Origin: Acidobacteriota bacterium
GTDB taxonomy: Bacteria > Acidobacteriota > Thermoanaerobaculia > Multivoradales > JAGPDF01
NCBI GenBank assembly: GCA_014584695.1
Contig: JACTMI010000036.1
Span: 1-64,000 of the forward strand
DNA length: 64,000 nucleotides
Direction of reading: 5' to 3'
Shown: positions 55,126 to 64,000 of the stretch, piece by piece
How positions within the stretch are numbered: the stretch's first letter is position 1
Layout: each line of letters opens with the position of its first letter
The notes under the pieces: generated by a model
Database searches by the model: none
Told to the model about the DNA's origin: nothing
The model's input: the letters and a program-made list of their open reading frames with translations, nothing else
Position numbers and translations under genes: made by a program

Positions 55126-58100
55126 ATGAACCCGAAGAGCCATCTCTTCCGGACCCTGACCCTGACGGCCGCGCTGGCGCTCGCCGCCACGGCAGCGCAG
55201 GGGATCTGGCCGCAGGCGAGTGGTGGCCCGCTGGCCGACGGCGTGCACGACACGGTGGTCGACTCCGCGGGCAACGTCTACGCCGTGGGCGAGTTCCGGG
55301 GCACCGCGTTCTTCGGCCCGAAGACGCTTCATTCCGAGGGCTTGGTCGACTTGTTCGTCGTCAAGTACAGCCCCGATGGCACGGTGGTGTGGGCGGTGAG
55401 CGCCGGCGGCCCGTCGGTCGATCGCGGCCTGGCGCTGGCGGTCGACGATGCGCAGAACGTCTACGTCACCGGCTACTTCACCAACGAGATCGAGTTCAAC
55501 AACGATCCTGGCGCGATTCCGATCGGATTCCCGCTCGCGCTGCCGGTGCTCAACACCTCGGCCCAGCACACCGGCCGCGAGCTGTTCGTCGGCAAGATCA
55601 CCGCGCAGGGGTCGTGGGACTGGGTCCGGCAGGCCGGCTCCGGCGGCGTCGACGAAGGGTGGGCGATCGCCATCGCGCCGGGGCTCGAGGATCCCAACAC
55701 GCCGATTCCCGATGGCGTCATCGTCGCCGGCCGTGGCTCCGGCTGCGTCGAGTTCGTCAAGGGAGACGGCAGCGCCGCGATGGGCGCCTGCCTCTCGCAG
55801 TCGATGCTGATCGCGCGCCTCGACAACCAGGGCAACTGGATCTGGCGCATGGGCGCCGGCGGCGCCTCCAAGCCGGCCTGGATCACCGACCTGGCGGCCG
55901 ACCAGAACGGACAGCTGTTCCTGGCCGGCGCCTATCGGGAGGCGACCTCGATTCCGACCGCGCCGGCGACCAACCTGCCCTTCTCGGGCAGCGCCGGCGG
56001 CGGCATCCTCGAGTTCTACCACCGGTACGACTTCGAGAACCTCGGCAGCTGCTACGACTCGGGGGTCGTCGAGTACACCACCGACAACGGCGGCAACTGG
56101 TACGACATCCTCTCCGGCGCCGGCGACAACGACCCCTCGACGACAGCGAACCAGCCCCGCTTCCTGGAGAACGGCTACAACGGCACGACCTCGAGCAGCT
56201 TCAGCAATCCGCTCGGTGGCCGCCAGGCGTTCTGCCACTCGAGCGGTGGCTGGAAGCGGGTGCGCGTCAACCTGGCCGGCTTCTCTTCGCTGTCGATCCG
56301 CTTCCGGTTCCGCTTCGGCGCCGACTCGTCGGTGGCGGGCATCGGCTGGCGGGTGGACGACGTGCGGATCCTCAACGCCGCCGGCACGACGGCGCTCTTC
56401 GCCGACGACCTCGAATCGGGCACCGGCAACTGGACGTTGCTGGCGCCGCAAGGCGGCAGCATCTGGCAGCTGCTGTCGGGTGACTCGAACTCGCCAGTCA
56501 ACGCCTGGGTGGTGCCCGATCCACCGTCGGTCCAGGACCAGATCGTCCAGATGTCGCGCGCGGTGGCGATCCCCGAGGGTGAGGCGGCCTACTTCGTCGC
56601 CAAGATCAGCGCCGTCGACAGCCCCGGGCCGTTCTGGCAGTGGGCGACTCCGATGCCGGGCCAGACCACGATCGGCGGCATCGCGCTCGCGCCGACCGGC
56701 ATCTACGTCGCGGGCACGGCGAACGCCGCGAGCCAGGTCTTCGACAACCCGACCGGGGCGGATCCGACGATCGCCGCCCCGGGCGCCTACGTCGCGCAGC
56801 TGTTCGACGCGGGTAGCACCTTCAATTGGAACTGGGTCCGGTCCACCGACGGCGGCTTCGGCGCCGACGTGGCGACCACGCCGACCGGCGATGCCGTGCT
56901 CGCTGGTCACTACACCGGACCGCTGTCGCTGCAGGACGTGCAGATCGACCCGGACAGCGAGTTGGCAGGAACCGAGCTCCGGACCTTCCCGGCGCCCGGC
57001 GCATCGACGGTGTTCGTCGCTCGCGCCGCGAGCACCGGCACCAAGTGGCGCTGGGTGCAGACCGCGACGCCCTCGAGCAACCGGATGGCCGCGTCCTCGG
57101 TCGGGCTCGCGAACAGCTCGGGCAAGGTGAGCGTGGGCGGCGACTTCGACAACTCGGCCGAGTTCGGCGAGATCACCATCGCCTCCTCGGGCGCCGCCGA
57201 CGGCTTCGTCGCGCAGCTCGACCTCTTCACCGGCGAGTGGTTCGCGGTCGACTTCCAACGCTGGATCGTGGGCGAAGAGGTCGTGCCGCCGCTGCCGCCG
57301 AGCCAGCTCTGTCTCAACGATCCGATCGCCTCGGTGCCGGAGATCGTGATCGCCGGACCGGGCGCGGCGATTCCGGACTTCTTCATCTGGAGCCCGCCGG
57401 GAGCGAACAGCGGCGGCCTGGGCCAGAACGACGGCAATGGCCACCTGTTCGCGGTCCAGCCGGTGGCGGCCGAGGTCAAGTGGAAGAAGACCTGCACGCT
57501 CACCGACCCCACCCGCGTGGTCTCGACCGGAGCCTCGGTCTGGCCGGAGCAGGCCGACCGGCAGCCGCGCTACTGCGGCTCGGCCGACGCCCAGGCCAAT
57601 CCGACGCGGGCTTGTATCCAGCTCCACATCGCCGGCGCGCCGGTCGACATCGAGCCCGCCGGCTCGAACTTCTCCTTCGCCAATCTGGTCAACCTGACGA
57701 CGGGGGATCGGGCGCCCGGCGCGGAGGCGACCGTCGGCGGCCCGAACCAGGCCCGGTTCTCAACCACGGGCGCCGGCTACAGCGTCCTGATTTACGCGGA
57801 CGATCCGTCGTCGCGCGACATCAACGCCAAGCCGATCGTCGTCCAGGTGGTCCGGTCGGTTCCCTACGACACCTCGATCCAGGTCGACGGCGTGCCGATC
57901 TACACCAACGGCGCGACCTGCACCATCGGCACCGAGATCGTCGAGCCCAGCCACCAGGAACACGGCGGTCGCAACGGCTTCGTGGTCTTCCAGCGAGCCT
58001 ACTTCGACGGCCAGGGGGCGGATCGGGCGTACGACCGGGCGACCCGGCTCGGCCAGATCATCCCGGTCAACGAGGTTCCGCTCGACTCTGACGGCCAGGA

Positions 58101-61100
58101 CATCATGGCCGTCGCCTGGTACCGGCTGAACGCGCGCACCGTGGCCTGGCCCTCGCGGTCGACCCGCTACGACTGCCAGTGGCCGGCGAACCCGGATCTC
58201 ATCATCATCGCGAGCGAGCTCGGCTCCGAGGCGCTAGGGCAGCCGGTGCTGTCGCCGACCCTGTTCCCGCAGGCGCGCATCTACTCGCAGTCCGACCCCG
58301 CCTTGCCCGGGTTCAACCCCAACGACGAGCACGCGCTGATGGCGCCGGCCAACTCGAGCTCCGGCCAGCAGGCCATCTTCGCCCTGCGCAGCGACCACTC
58401 GCCGGCCGAGCTGGCCAAGAACTCGAAACCGTACGTGCTGATGAAGTATGTGCACCCGACGCTCGGCAAGTGGAACTACCGGATCTACCGCGTGCTCGCC
58501 ACCGGCGCCGGCTACAGTGCCTTCCAGTACAACGGCGTCGCCGGCAACGCGGTCTTCCCGCCTTACCCGGTCCGCCTGCTCGGCAACTGCCCCCAGAGCG
58601 ACGCCAAGGGGCGGCCGGCGTTCAAGGACTACAAGAACCAGGTCTGGGCGCGCGCCGCCGGAACGATGATCGGCGAGTACTGGTACCCGCTCCAGCCGAC
58701 CTTCTACTACGACCGCGACGGTGACAATCAGGTCGAGCGCTCGACCGGCGACTGCGTCGCCTGGCTGGGTGGGCTCGACGACAACCCGGTCGATGTCCGC
58801 TACGACATCTCCTGGCCGCCGAATCCGCCGATCCTGGTGGTCGGCGAGACGCTGCTGACGCCGAAGCGTGGGCTGCCCGACATCATGAACCAGGCGGCGG
58901 CCGAGATCGTCTTCGACGAGAAGGCCGAGCGCCTGGTCGACGCGCTGGTCTACGACCCGACGGTCTCGCTCGTCCGGTTGATCGACCCCCTGAGCCCCCG
59001 GACGGTCCGGCTGAACGCGATTCCGAGCTCGATCGCCACCGACATCGAGACCGAGACCGGCCTGCTGGTGCCCTCCGGCAACTCGGACGGCACGATCAAG
59101 CTGCCGTCCTCGATCGCCGACCGCATCCGCTACGACTCGCTCAACAAGCTCCTGAGCTTCGCCGGCATCTTCGACGAGTCCGGGGCGGGCGATCCGTTGC
59201 TGATGTTGAACGTGCTCACCGACGTCGAGCGCAAGCGTTTGAAGCAGCTCGACGGTGGCGACGGCACCGAGGAGAGCGACCACGACGGCGACTGCTCCAC
59301 GCTGGCCCAGGGCTGTACCTGGGACGAGGCGATCGAGGCCCTCTACCGCCTGACCCGCAATCCCGGCCAGCTCGACCTCGACCTCGACACCGATCGCTGC
59401 CAGCTCGAGCAGGTGCTGGATCCCAACACCGGTCTGATGGTGCCGACGCTGGTCTGCAGCGGACCGACCGACGGCGAGGTCGACAACGAGCTGCTGCTCG
59501 GACTCCAGGACGCCGACGAGGACAACGTCCCCGAGCCGCTGCAGGTGGTCGGCTTCTCGCCGGCGTTGACCGCCGGCTTCGCGCAGGGCACCGGCTACGT
59601 CACCTTGGCGTTCAACAACGACCCGACCCTCAACCCGCTGCCGGTGAGCCTCAACGTCATCCGCGTCGACTGCCTGCAGATCCCGCCCGACGAGCAGAGC
59701 ACCTACCAAGGGCAGATCAACGTCATCCAGTCGGCCAACGTCTTCGACGAGGCACTGACACTGCGGCACAGCGGAGATTTCGGCGGCGCTGCGGACGGCA
59801 TCGAGTTCGAGTGGTTCTTCCACCCCGACGAGGGTGGGCTGCCGCCGGAGCCGCTGCCCGACCCGGACAACGGACAGATGCACGGCTGGCTCCAGTTCAC
59901 CAACCTGCCGGACCCGGTCGGCGCGATCGACATCACCATCGAGGGCGCCAACATCCAGACGCTGTCCGACAACTGGTTCGTGGTGCGCTATCGCTACGTC
60001 GACACGCCGATCGACGTCGGGCCGGACGGTATCCCGGACACCAGTGACGACGCGCCCCTGTGCGGCGGCGGCTGGAGCGTCTACGCGGGCCAGCCGGGCG
60101 GCACGCCGCTCGAGCCGCGGGCGCAGCTGGCCGAGGGCTGGATCAAGCGCGTGGTGCGGGGTCTCAATCCGTTCGAGGCGCGGGTGCAGGACTTCCACGC
60201 CTCCGAAACGAACACCTACGCCAGCATGGTCTATCAGCTCGGCGAGCGCTACGAGGGCGACATCGCCTTCAACCCCGACGCCGGGAACCTGAATGCGATC
60301 GGCCTGATCGAGGCCTACACCACGGTCTTCAACCGCGCCAAGCGCCTGTCGATCGAAGGCACGCCGCCGGTCAACTACGCGCCGGTCAACCAGGCGCTGC
60401 TGCTGATCGCGTCGCGGATCTCGGACTTCTACATGCTGCTCGGCAACGAGGCCTACGCCGACGCGCAGGACCCGATGATCGGCTACGGCACCGGCAGCGA
60501 CATCTACGGCACGCTGGCGCCGACGGTCTTCACCTTCCAGAACCAGCTCAACACCCTGCTCGACGAAGAGCTGGTGCTGCTGCGCGGCCGCGACAACACC
60601 AACACCAACACCAGCGCCCGGCCGGTCTACAACCGGCTGTACTGGAACTTCACCTCGGGCGAGGGCGAGTTCGCCTACGCCCTGGCCTACAACATCACCG
60701 ACCAGAACCTGGACGGCGTGGTCAACGAGTTCGACGCCCGGGTGCTCTTCCCGCAGGGCCACGGTGACGCCTGGGGTCACTACCTGACGGCGATGGACAT
60801 CTACTACGACCTCCTGCGCCAGCCTTTCTTCACCTGGTTGCCGAGGCCGGAGGCGGTGCTGGTCGCGGGCGTGCCGATCCAGGTCGACTACCTCGACGAG
60901 CGGAAGTTCGCGAAGACGGCCGCGATGAAGGCGCGGACCGGCTCCGAGGTCGTCAACCTGACCTACCGGCTCAACTACGTCGAGGATCCGGCGGGCCAGT
61001 GGCAGGGCTACAAGGACACCGACGCCAGCCGCGCCTGGGGCCTCTCCGAGTGGGGCAAGCGCGCGGGGCAGGGCGCCTACTTCGATTGGGTGGTGGGCAA

Positions 61101-63681
61101 CTCGATCCTGCCGGCGGTCGATCCCAATCCGAGCCACGTCGGCATCCAGAAGGTCGACCGCAAGCAGGTCGAGGAGCTGCAGGAGATCGCGGCCCACTAC
61201 CGCGCGATCCAGACCCGGCTCGACGAAGCGGACCGGGGTCTCAACCCGCTCGGCTTGGCCAAGGGCGTGGTGCCGTTCGACATCGATCCGTCGCTGCTCA
61301 ATCCGAACATCGGCACCTTCCGCAAGACTCACTTCGAGCAGATCTACGACCGCGCCATGGCGGCGATGGACAACGCGGTCGCGACCTTCAATCACGCCAA
61401 CCTGCTGACCGAGCTGATCCGCCGCACACAGGACGCGACCGAAGCGATCTACTCGAACAACTACGAACAGGAAGTCGACTACAAGAACCGCCTGATCGAG
61501 ATCTTCGGCTATCCGTACGTCGCCGACATCGGGCCCGGCGGCACCTACCCGGCCGGCTACGACGGTCCGGACGTCTACCACTACATGTACGTCGACCAGA
61601 GCGACCTCACGGGCGCCGAGGGGGCGGAGTTCCAGACCTTCACCGCCAGCTTCGCGCCGATGCCGACCGGAATCGGCTTCTTCAACTTCTCGCCGCGGGC
61701 GGCTGAGTGCACTCATGCCATCGACTTCAGCGACTGCTCGCTGGCCGATCCGCCGAACACCAATCTCGACGTCACCTACCACGTGGTCGACACCCGGCGG
61801 ACCAACACCGCCGGTGGCCCCGACGTGGCGGACTCCTTCTTCCTAGTCAAGCCGTCGTCCTGGGGCGACTCCCAGCGCCGGGCGCCAGGAGACCTGCAGG
61901 GCCGCCTCTCGGCGCTGATGGTGGCGATGAACTCCTACGAGCAGATCCTCGGCGAGTACAACAACTACATCCGCGAGGTCGAGGACGCGGCGGACCTGCT
62001 GGAGACACAGTACAACGTCAAGAAGAGCAAGATCAGGATCATGAACGGCGCCCGGCAGGAGCTCAGCCTGCTGACCGGATTCATCGAGGCGATCAAGGCC
62101 AGCAACATCGTCCTGCGGCGCGTCGCCGAGGGGTTGAACTACAACTTCAAGGATGCCGCGAAGTGCATCCCGGAGAACGTCATCGTCGGCGTCGCGGCCG
62201 GTGGCGACGTGAACTCGCCACTCGCCTGCACCATCGACATCGCCGGCAGCACGGCGTCGTTCGTGCTGGACACGATCGCCGATGGGCTCGAGATCGCGCA
62301 GAACGCGATGGAGGCGGCGAAGGAGGACGTCGAGAAGCAGGCCGAGATCGAGATCGAGATCGACGACGCCAACTTCGAGATCCTCCAGGCCTCGAAGGAG
62401 CTCGAGAAGCTGATTCGCGAGGAGCCGCTCAAGAGGCTGGAAGCCTACGTGCGCAAGGAGGCGGTCGAGGCGGCGCGCGGCGACTACCTGATCAAGCTGG
62501 CCGAGGGGCAGCGCACGCTCTCCGAGCTGGCGCAGTTCCGGCGCAACAGCGCGGCGGACATCCAGACCTACCGCTACCGCGACATGGCGTTCCGGATCTT
62601 CCGCAACGACGCGCTGCAGAAGTACCGGGCGCAGTTCGACCTCGCGGCGCGCTATGCCTTCCTGGCGGCGACGGCCTACGACTACGAGACCAACCTGCTC
62701 GGCACGCACAACGCGGCCGGCCGGAACTTCCTGACCAAGATCGTCAAGGAGCGCGCGCTCGGCCAGATCATCGGCGGCCAGCCGGTCCCGGGATCGCGGG
62801 GGTTGGCGGGGCCGCTCGGCCAGATGCGACAGAACTTCGACGTGCTGAAGACCCAGCTCGGCTTCAACAACCCGCAGGTCGAGACCAACAAGTTCTCGCT
62901 GCGGCGGGAGGCCTTCCGTCTGCTCGAGGGCTCGGACGAGGAGTGGCGGGCGAGGCTCGAGAACGAGTTCCGGGTGGCCGACCTCTGGCAGGTGCCGGAG
63001 TTCCGCCGCTACGCCCGGCCGTTCGCGCCGCAGAGCGCCGGTCCGCAGCCCGGCCTGGTGATTCCGTTCGAGACCACTGTGACGTTCGGTCTCAACTACT
63101 TCGGCTGGCCGCTCGGACCGGGCGACAGCTTCTACGACTCGTCGCACTTCGCGACGCGGGTCAATTCGGTCGGCACCTGGTTCGTCAACTACAGCGGCCT
63201 GCCGCTGACCAACACGCCGCGGGTCTACCTGCTGCCGGTCGGCGCGGACATCCTGCGCTCGCCGTCCGACGATTCGTTCACCACCCGCGAGTGGCAGATC
63301 GTCGATCAGGCTTTGCCCGTACCGTTCCCGCTCGCGGAGTCGGACTTCGACGACCCGAACTGGATCCCGATGAACGATACGCTCTCCGACAGCTTCACGC
63401 AGATCCGCCGGATCGGCTCCTACCGCGCGTACCACTCCGACGGCAGCGGCTTGATCAACCTGGCCGAGACGACCTTCGACAGCCGTCTGGTCGGGCGCTC
63501 GGTGTGGAACCGGAAGTGGCTGTTGATCATCCCGGGCGGCACTCTGCTCGCCAACCCCGACACCGGCCTCGACACCTTCATCCACGGGCGTCTGATCCCC
63601 GGTGGTGGCGGCGAGCGCGACGGCGACGGGGTCAGCGACATCCAGCTCTTCTTCTCGACCTACGCCTATACGGGGAACTGA
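55126..63681 (+). CDS. Giant secreted SBBP / jelly-roll / coiled-coil protein
   Basis: 2851 residues from the ATG at 55126 (AGGAG 9 bases upstream); a GTG at 55093 behind AAGGAGG is an alternative. Signal peptide MNPKSHLFRTLTLTAALALA, cleavage near AAQG. Residues 40-290 and 515-705 carry SBBP-type propeller repeats (DSAGNVYAVGEFRGTAFFGP, DDAQNVYVTGYFTNEIEF). Between them is a jelly roll (about 296-458; FYHRYDFENLGSCYDSGVVE, DDLESGTGNW). The middle includes GFNPNDEHAL (about residue 1064) and acidic calcium-type loops (YYDRDGDNQVERSTGD, ITDQNLDGVVNEFDARV). About 2265-2610 is a long helical, coiled-coil-like section (MVAMNSYEQILGEYNNYIRE, ASKELEKLIREEPLKRLEAY), followed by a beta-rich end. I recognise no overall family. 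Such a rod with beta-rich modules fits a surface fibre or toxin-like complex; neither is shown. Confidence 0.87.
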   Translation: MNPKSHLFRTLTLTAALALAATAAQGIWPQASGGPLADGVHDTVVDSAGNVYAVGEFRGTAFFGPKTLHSEGLVDLFVVKYSPDGTVVWAVSAGGPSVDRGLALAVDDAQNVYVTGYFTNEIEFNNDPGAIPIGFPLALPVLNTSAQHTGRELFVGKITAQGSWDWVRQAGSGGVDEGWAIAIAPGLEDPNTPIPDGVIVAGRGSGCVEFVKGDGSAAMGACLSQSMLIARLDNQGNWIWRMGAGGASKPAWITDLAADQNGQLFLAGAYREATSIPTAPATNLPFSGSAGGGILEFYHRYDFENLGSCYDSGVVEYTTDNGGNWYDILSGAGDNDPSTTANQPRFLENGYNGTTSSSFSNPLGGRQAFCHSSGGWKRVRVNLAGFSSLSIRFRFRFGADSSVAGIGWRVDDVRILNAAGTTALFADDLESGTGNWTLLAPQGGSIWQLLSGDSNSPVNAWVVPDPPSVQDQIVQMSRAVAIPEGEAAYFVAKISAVDSPGPFWQWATPMPGQTTIGGIALAPTGIYVAGTANAASQVFDNPTGADPTIAAPGAYVAQLFDAGSTFNWNWVRSTDGGFGADVATTPTGDAVLAGHYTGPLSLQDVQIDPDSELAGTELRTFPAPGASTVFVARAASTGTKWRWVQTATPSSNRMAASSVGLANSSGKVSVGGDFDNSAEFGEITIASSGAADGFVAQLDLFTGEWFAVDFQRWIVGEEVVPPLPPSQLCLNDPIASVPEIVIAGPGAAIPDFFIWSPPGANSGGLGQNDGNGHLFAVQPVAAEVKWKKTCTLTDPTRVVSTGASVWPEQADRQPRYCGSADAQANPTRACIQLHIAGAPVDIEPAGSNFSFANLVNLTTGDRAPGAEATVGGPNQARFSTTGAGYSVLIYADDPSSRDINAKPIVVQVVRSVPYDTSIQVDGVPIYTNGATCTIGTEIVEPSHQEHGGRNGFVVFQRAYFDGQGADRAYDRATRLGQIIPVNEVPLDSDGQDIMAVAWYRLNARTVAWPSRSTRYDCQWPANPDLIIIASELGSEALGQPVLSPTLFPQARIYSQSDPALPGFNPNDEHALMAPANSSSGQQAIFALRSDHSPAELAKNSKPYVLMKYVHPTLGKWNYRIYRVLATGAGYSAFQYNGVAGNAVFPPYPVRLLGNCPQSDAKGRPAFKDYKNQVWARAAGTMIGEYWYPLQPTFYYDRDGDNQVERSTGDCVAWLGGLDDNPVDVRYDISWPPNPPILVVGETLLTPKRGLPDIMNQAAAEIVFDEKAERLVDALVYDPTVSLVRLIDPLSPRTVRLNAIPSSIATDIETETGLLVPSGNSDGTIKLPSSIADRIRYDSLNKLLSFAGIFDESGAGDPLLMLNVLTDVERKRLKQLDGGDGTEESDHDGDCSTLAQGCTWDEAIEALYRLTRNPGQLDLDLDTDRCQLEQVLDPNTGLMVPTLVCSGPTDGEVDNELLLGLQDADEDNVPEPLQVVGFSPALTAGFAQGTGYVTLAFNNDPTLNPLPVSLNVIRVDCLQIPPDEQSTYQGQINVIQSANVFDEALTLRHSGDFGGAADGIEFEWFFHPDEGGLPPEPLPDPDNGQMHGWLQFTNLPDPVGAIDITIEGANIQTLSDNWFVVRYRYVDTPIDVGPDGIPDTSDDAPLCGGGWSVYAGQPGGTPLEPRAQLAEGWIKRVVRGLNPFEARVQDFHASETNTYASMVYQLGERYEGDIAFNPDAGNLNAIGLIEAYTTVFNRAKRLSIEGTPPVNYAPVNQALLLIASRISDFYMLLGNEAYADAQDPMIGYGTGSDIYGTLAPTVFTFQNQLNTLLDEELVLLRGRDNTNTNTSARPVYNRLYWNFTSGEGEFAYALAYNITDQNLDGVVNEFDARVLFPQGHGDAWGHYLTAMDIYYDLLRQPFFTWLPRPEAVLVAGVPIQVDYLDERKFAKTAAMKARTGSEVVNLTYRLNYVEDPAGQWQGYKDTDASRAWGLSEWGKRAGQGAYFDWVVGNSILPAVDPNPSHVGIQKVDRKQVEELQEIAAHYRAIQTRLDEADRGLNPLGLAKGVVPFDIDPSLLNPNIGTFRKTHFEQIYDRAMAAMDNAVATFNHANLLTELIRRTQDATEAIYSNNYEQEVDYKNRLIEIFGYPYVADIGPGGTYPAGYDGPDVYHYMYVDQSDLTGAEGAEFQTFTASFAPMPTGIGFFNFSPRAAECTHAIDFSDCSLADPPNTNLDVTYHVVDTRRTNTAGGPDVADSFFLVKPSSWGDSQRRAPGDLQGRLSALMVAMNSYEQILGEYNNYIREVEDAADLLETQYNVKKSKIRIMNGARQELSLLTGFIEAIKASNIVLRRVAEGLNYNFKDAAKCIPENVIVGVAAGGDVNSPLACTIDIAGSTASFVLDTIADGLEIAQNAMEAAKEDVEKQAEIEIEIDDANFEILQASKELEKLIREEPLKRLEAYVRKEAVEAARGDYLIKLAEGQRTLSELAQFRRNSAADIQTYRYRDMAFRIFRNDALQKYRAQFDLAARYAFLAATAYDYETNLLGTHNAAGRNFLTKIVKERALGQIIGGQPVPGSRGLAGPLGQMRQNFDVLKTQLGFNNPQVETNKFSLRREAFRLLEGSDEEWRARLENEFRVADLWQVPEFRRYARPFAPQSAGPQPGLVIPFETTVTFGLNYFGWPLGPGDSFYDSSHFATRVNSVGTWFVNYSGLPLTNTPRVYLLPVGADILRSPSDDSFTTREWQIVDQALPVPFPLAESDFDDPNWIPMNDTLSDSFTQIRRIGSYRAYHSDGSGLINLAETTFDSRLVGRSVWNRKWLLIIPGGTLLANPDTGLDTFIHGRLIPGGGGERDGDGVSDIQLFFSTYAYTGN

Positions 63682-63688
63682 GGACGCC

Positions 63689-64000
63689 ATGCGAATCGCA
63701 AACAGCCGCCGCGCCCATCGGACGACCGGACTCCTGGCCGCCGTTCTGGCTCTCGCCGTCCCCGCGGCGGGGGTCCTGCCGGAGCCCGATCACATCTTCT
63801 ACGGCACGCCCACTCGCGACGGCGAACCGGTGCTCACCGGCGTCGTGTCGGCGCGGCTGGCGGGCGCCACCGAGGCGATCGCCAGCTACGCGCTCGGCTC
63901 TCGCCCCGAGGTGGGCAACCGCTACGTGCTGCGGATTCCGATCGATTCGGTGGACCCGCGGCAACCCGGCCACGCGCGCACCGGCGACGCCGTCCAGTTC
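63689..64000 (+). CDS. Secreted protein, 3' end outside window
   Basis: 104 codons are visible. The ATG at 63689 follows GAGG at 6 bases and lies 7 bases after the stop of the giant gene, so it belongs to the same operon. The N-terminus MRIANSRRAHRTTGLLAAVL, then ALAVPAAG, is a signal peptide. The mature part begins LPEPDHIFYGTPTRDGEPVL, TGVVSARLAGATEAIASYAL, then YVLRIPIDSVDPRQPGHART. This is a small beta domain of the carboxypeptidase-regulatory or prealbumin-like sort often placed before dockerin-type or EF-hand repeats in secreted proteins. The rest is outside the window, so no function is offered. Confidence 0.77.
   Translation, partial: MRIANSRRAHRTTGLLAAVLALAVPAAGVLPEPDHIFYGTPTRDGEPVLTGVVSARLAGATEAIASYALGSRPEVGNRYVLRIPIDSVDPRQPGHARTGDAVQF

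Overview
The window is about 64 kb of uniformly very G+C-rich bacterial DNA with dense genes, ATGA/GTGA overlaps and many GTG starts. A TolC/RND efflux operon, O-antigen type polysaccharide genes and many proteins with Sec signal peptides point to a Gram-negative bacterium. The style (very large secreted propeller/DUF11 proteins, a C-terminal DGFE-x-G-x-W tail, a SAM-riboswitch metF-metH operon) fits Acidobacteriota of the Thermoanaerobaculia/Holophagae type best. That assignment is inference, since no rRNA or tRNA is present. Because of the base composition almost every gene carries long shadow frames; these are left out.

Layout. 1-4.3 kb: polysaccharide genes (glycosyltransferase 2, O-antigen ligase, TPR protein, polyprenyl-phosphate sugar transferase). 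4.3-5.1 kb: a patch of short repeats running into a headless antitoxin remnant and an intact MazF/PemK-type toxin. 5.1-9.8 kb: promoter, SAM-I/IV-clan riboswitch, Rho-independent terminator, metF and metH. 9.8-18.8 kb: nucleotidyltransferase-fold protein, secreted Calx-beta/endonuclease protein, radical SAM protein with an unusual cysteine spacing, Crp/Fnr regulator, SLC13/DASS transporter, lipoprotein. 18.9-24.3 kb: a tightly coupled four-gene operon of unrecognised exported proteins sharing small cysteine motifs. 24.5-26.5 kb: a decayed SDR/epimerase fragment, rfbG (probably with an ATT start) and an FmdB-type zinc-ribbon protein. 26.6-28.2 kb: an unrecognised secreted protein with its own promoter and terminator. 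28.3-34.7 kb: TetR-TolC-MFP-RND efflux operon with a clear palindromic operator. 34.7-38.3 kb: a TolB-like repeat protein and a DUF885 peptidase-like protein.

38.4-64 kb is the most remarkable part: a run of four same-strand genes for exported proteins, two of them gigantic (4889 and 2851 residues), the last cut by the window end. The 4889-residue protein is a chain of DUF11 (Ig-like) domains into which seven beta-propellers are inserted. By hand count each propeller has exactly seven blades, 49 in all, and six of the seven sit in the same cysteine-bracketed loop of their DUF11 host. The neighbours (an unrecognised 591-residue protein, a 2851-residue SBBP/jelly-roll/coiled-coil protein and the start of another secreted protein) suggest a surface or extracellular assembly that I cannot match to a named system.

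Links across the window: the three polysaccharide enzymes and rfbG probably serve O-antigen or exopolysaccharide synthesis. Three otherwise unrelated secreted proteins (endonuclease, TolB-like, DUF11/propeller giant) end in the same DGFE[ST]G...RW tail, and a fourth small protein has a weaker version. This suggests a shared C-terminal targeting or folding element.
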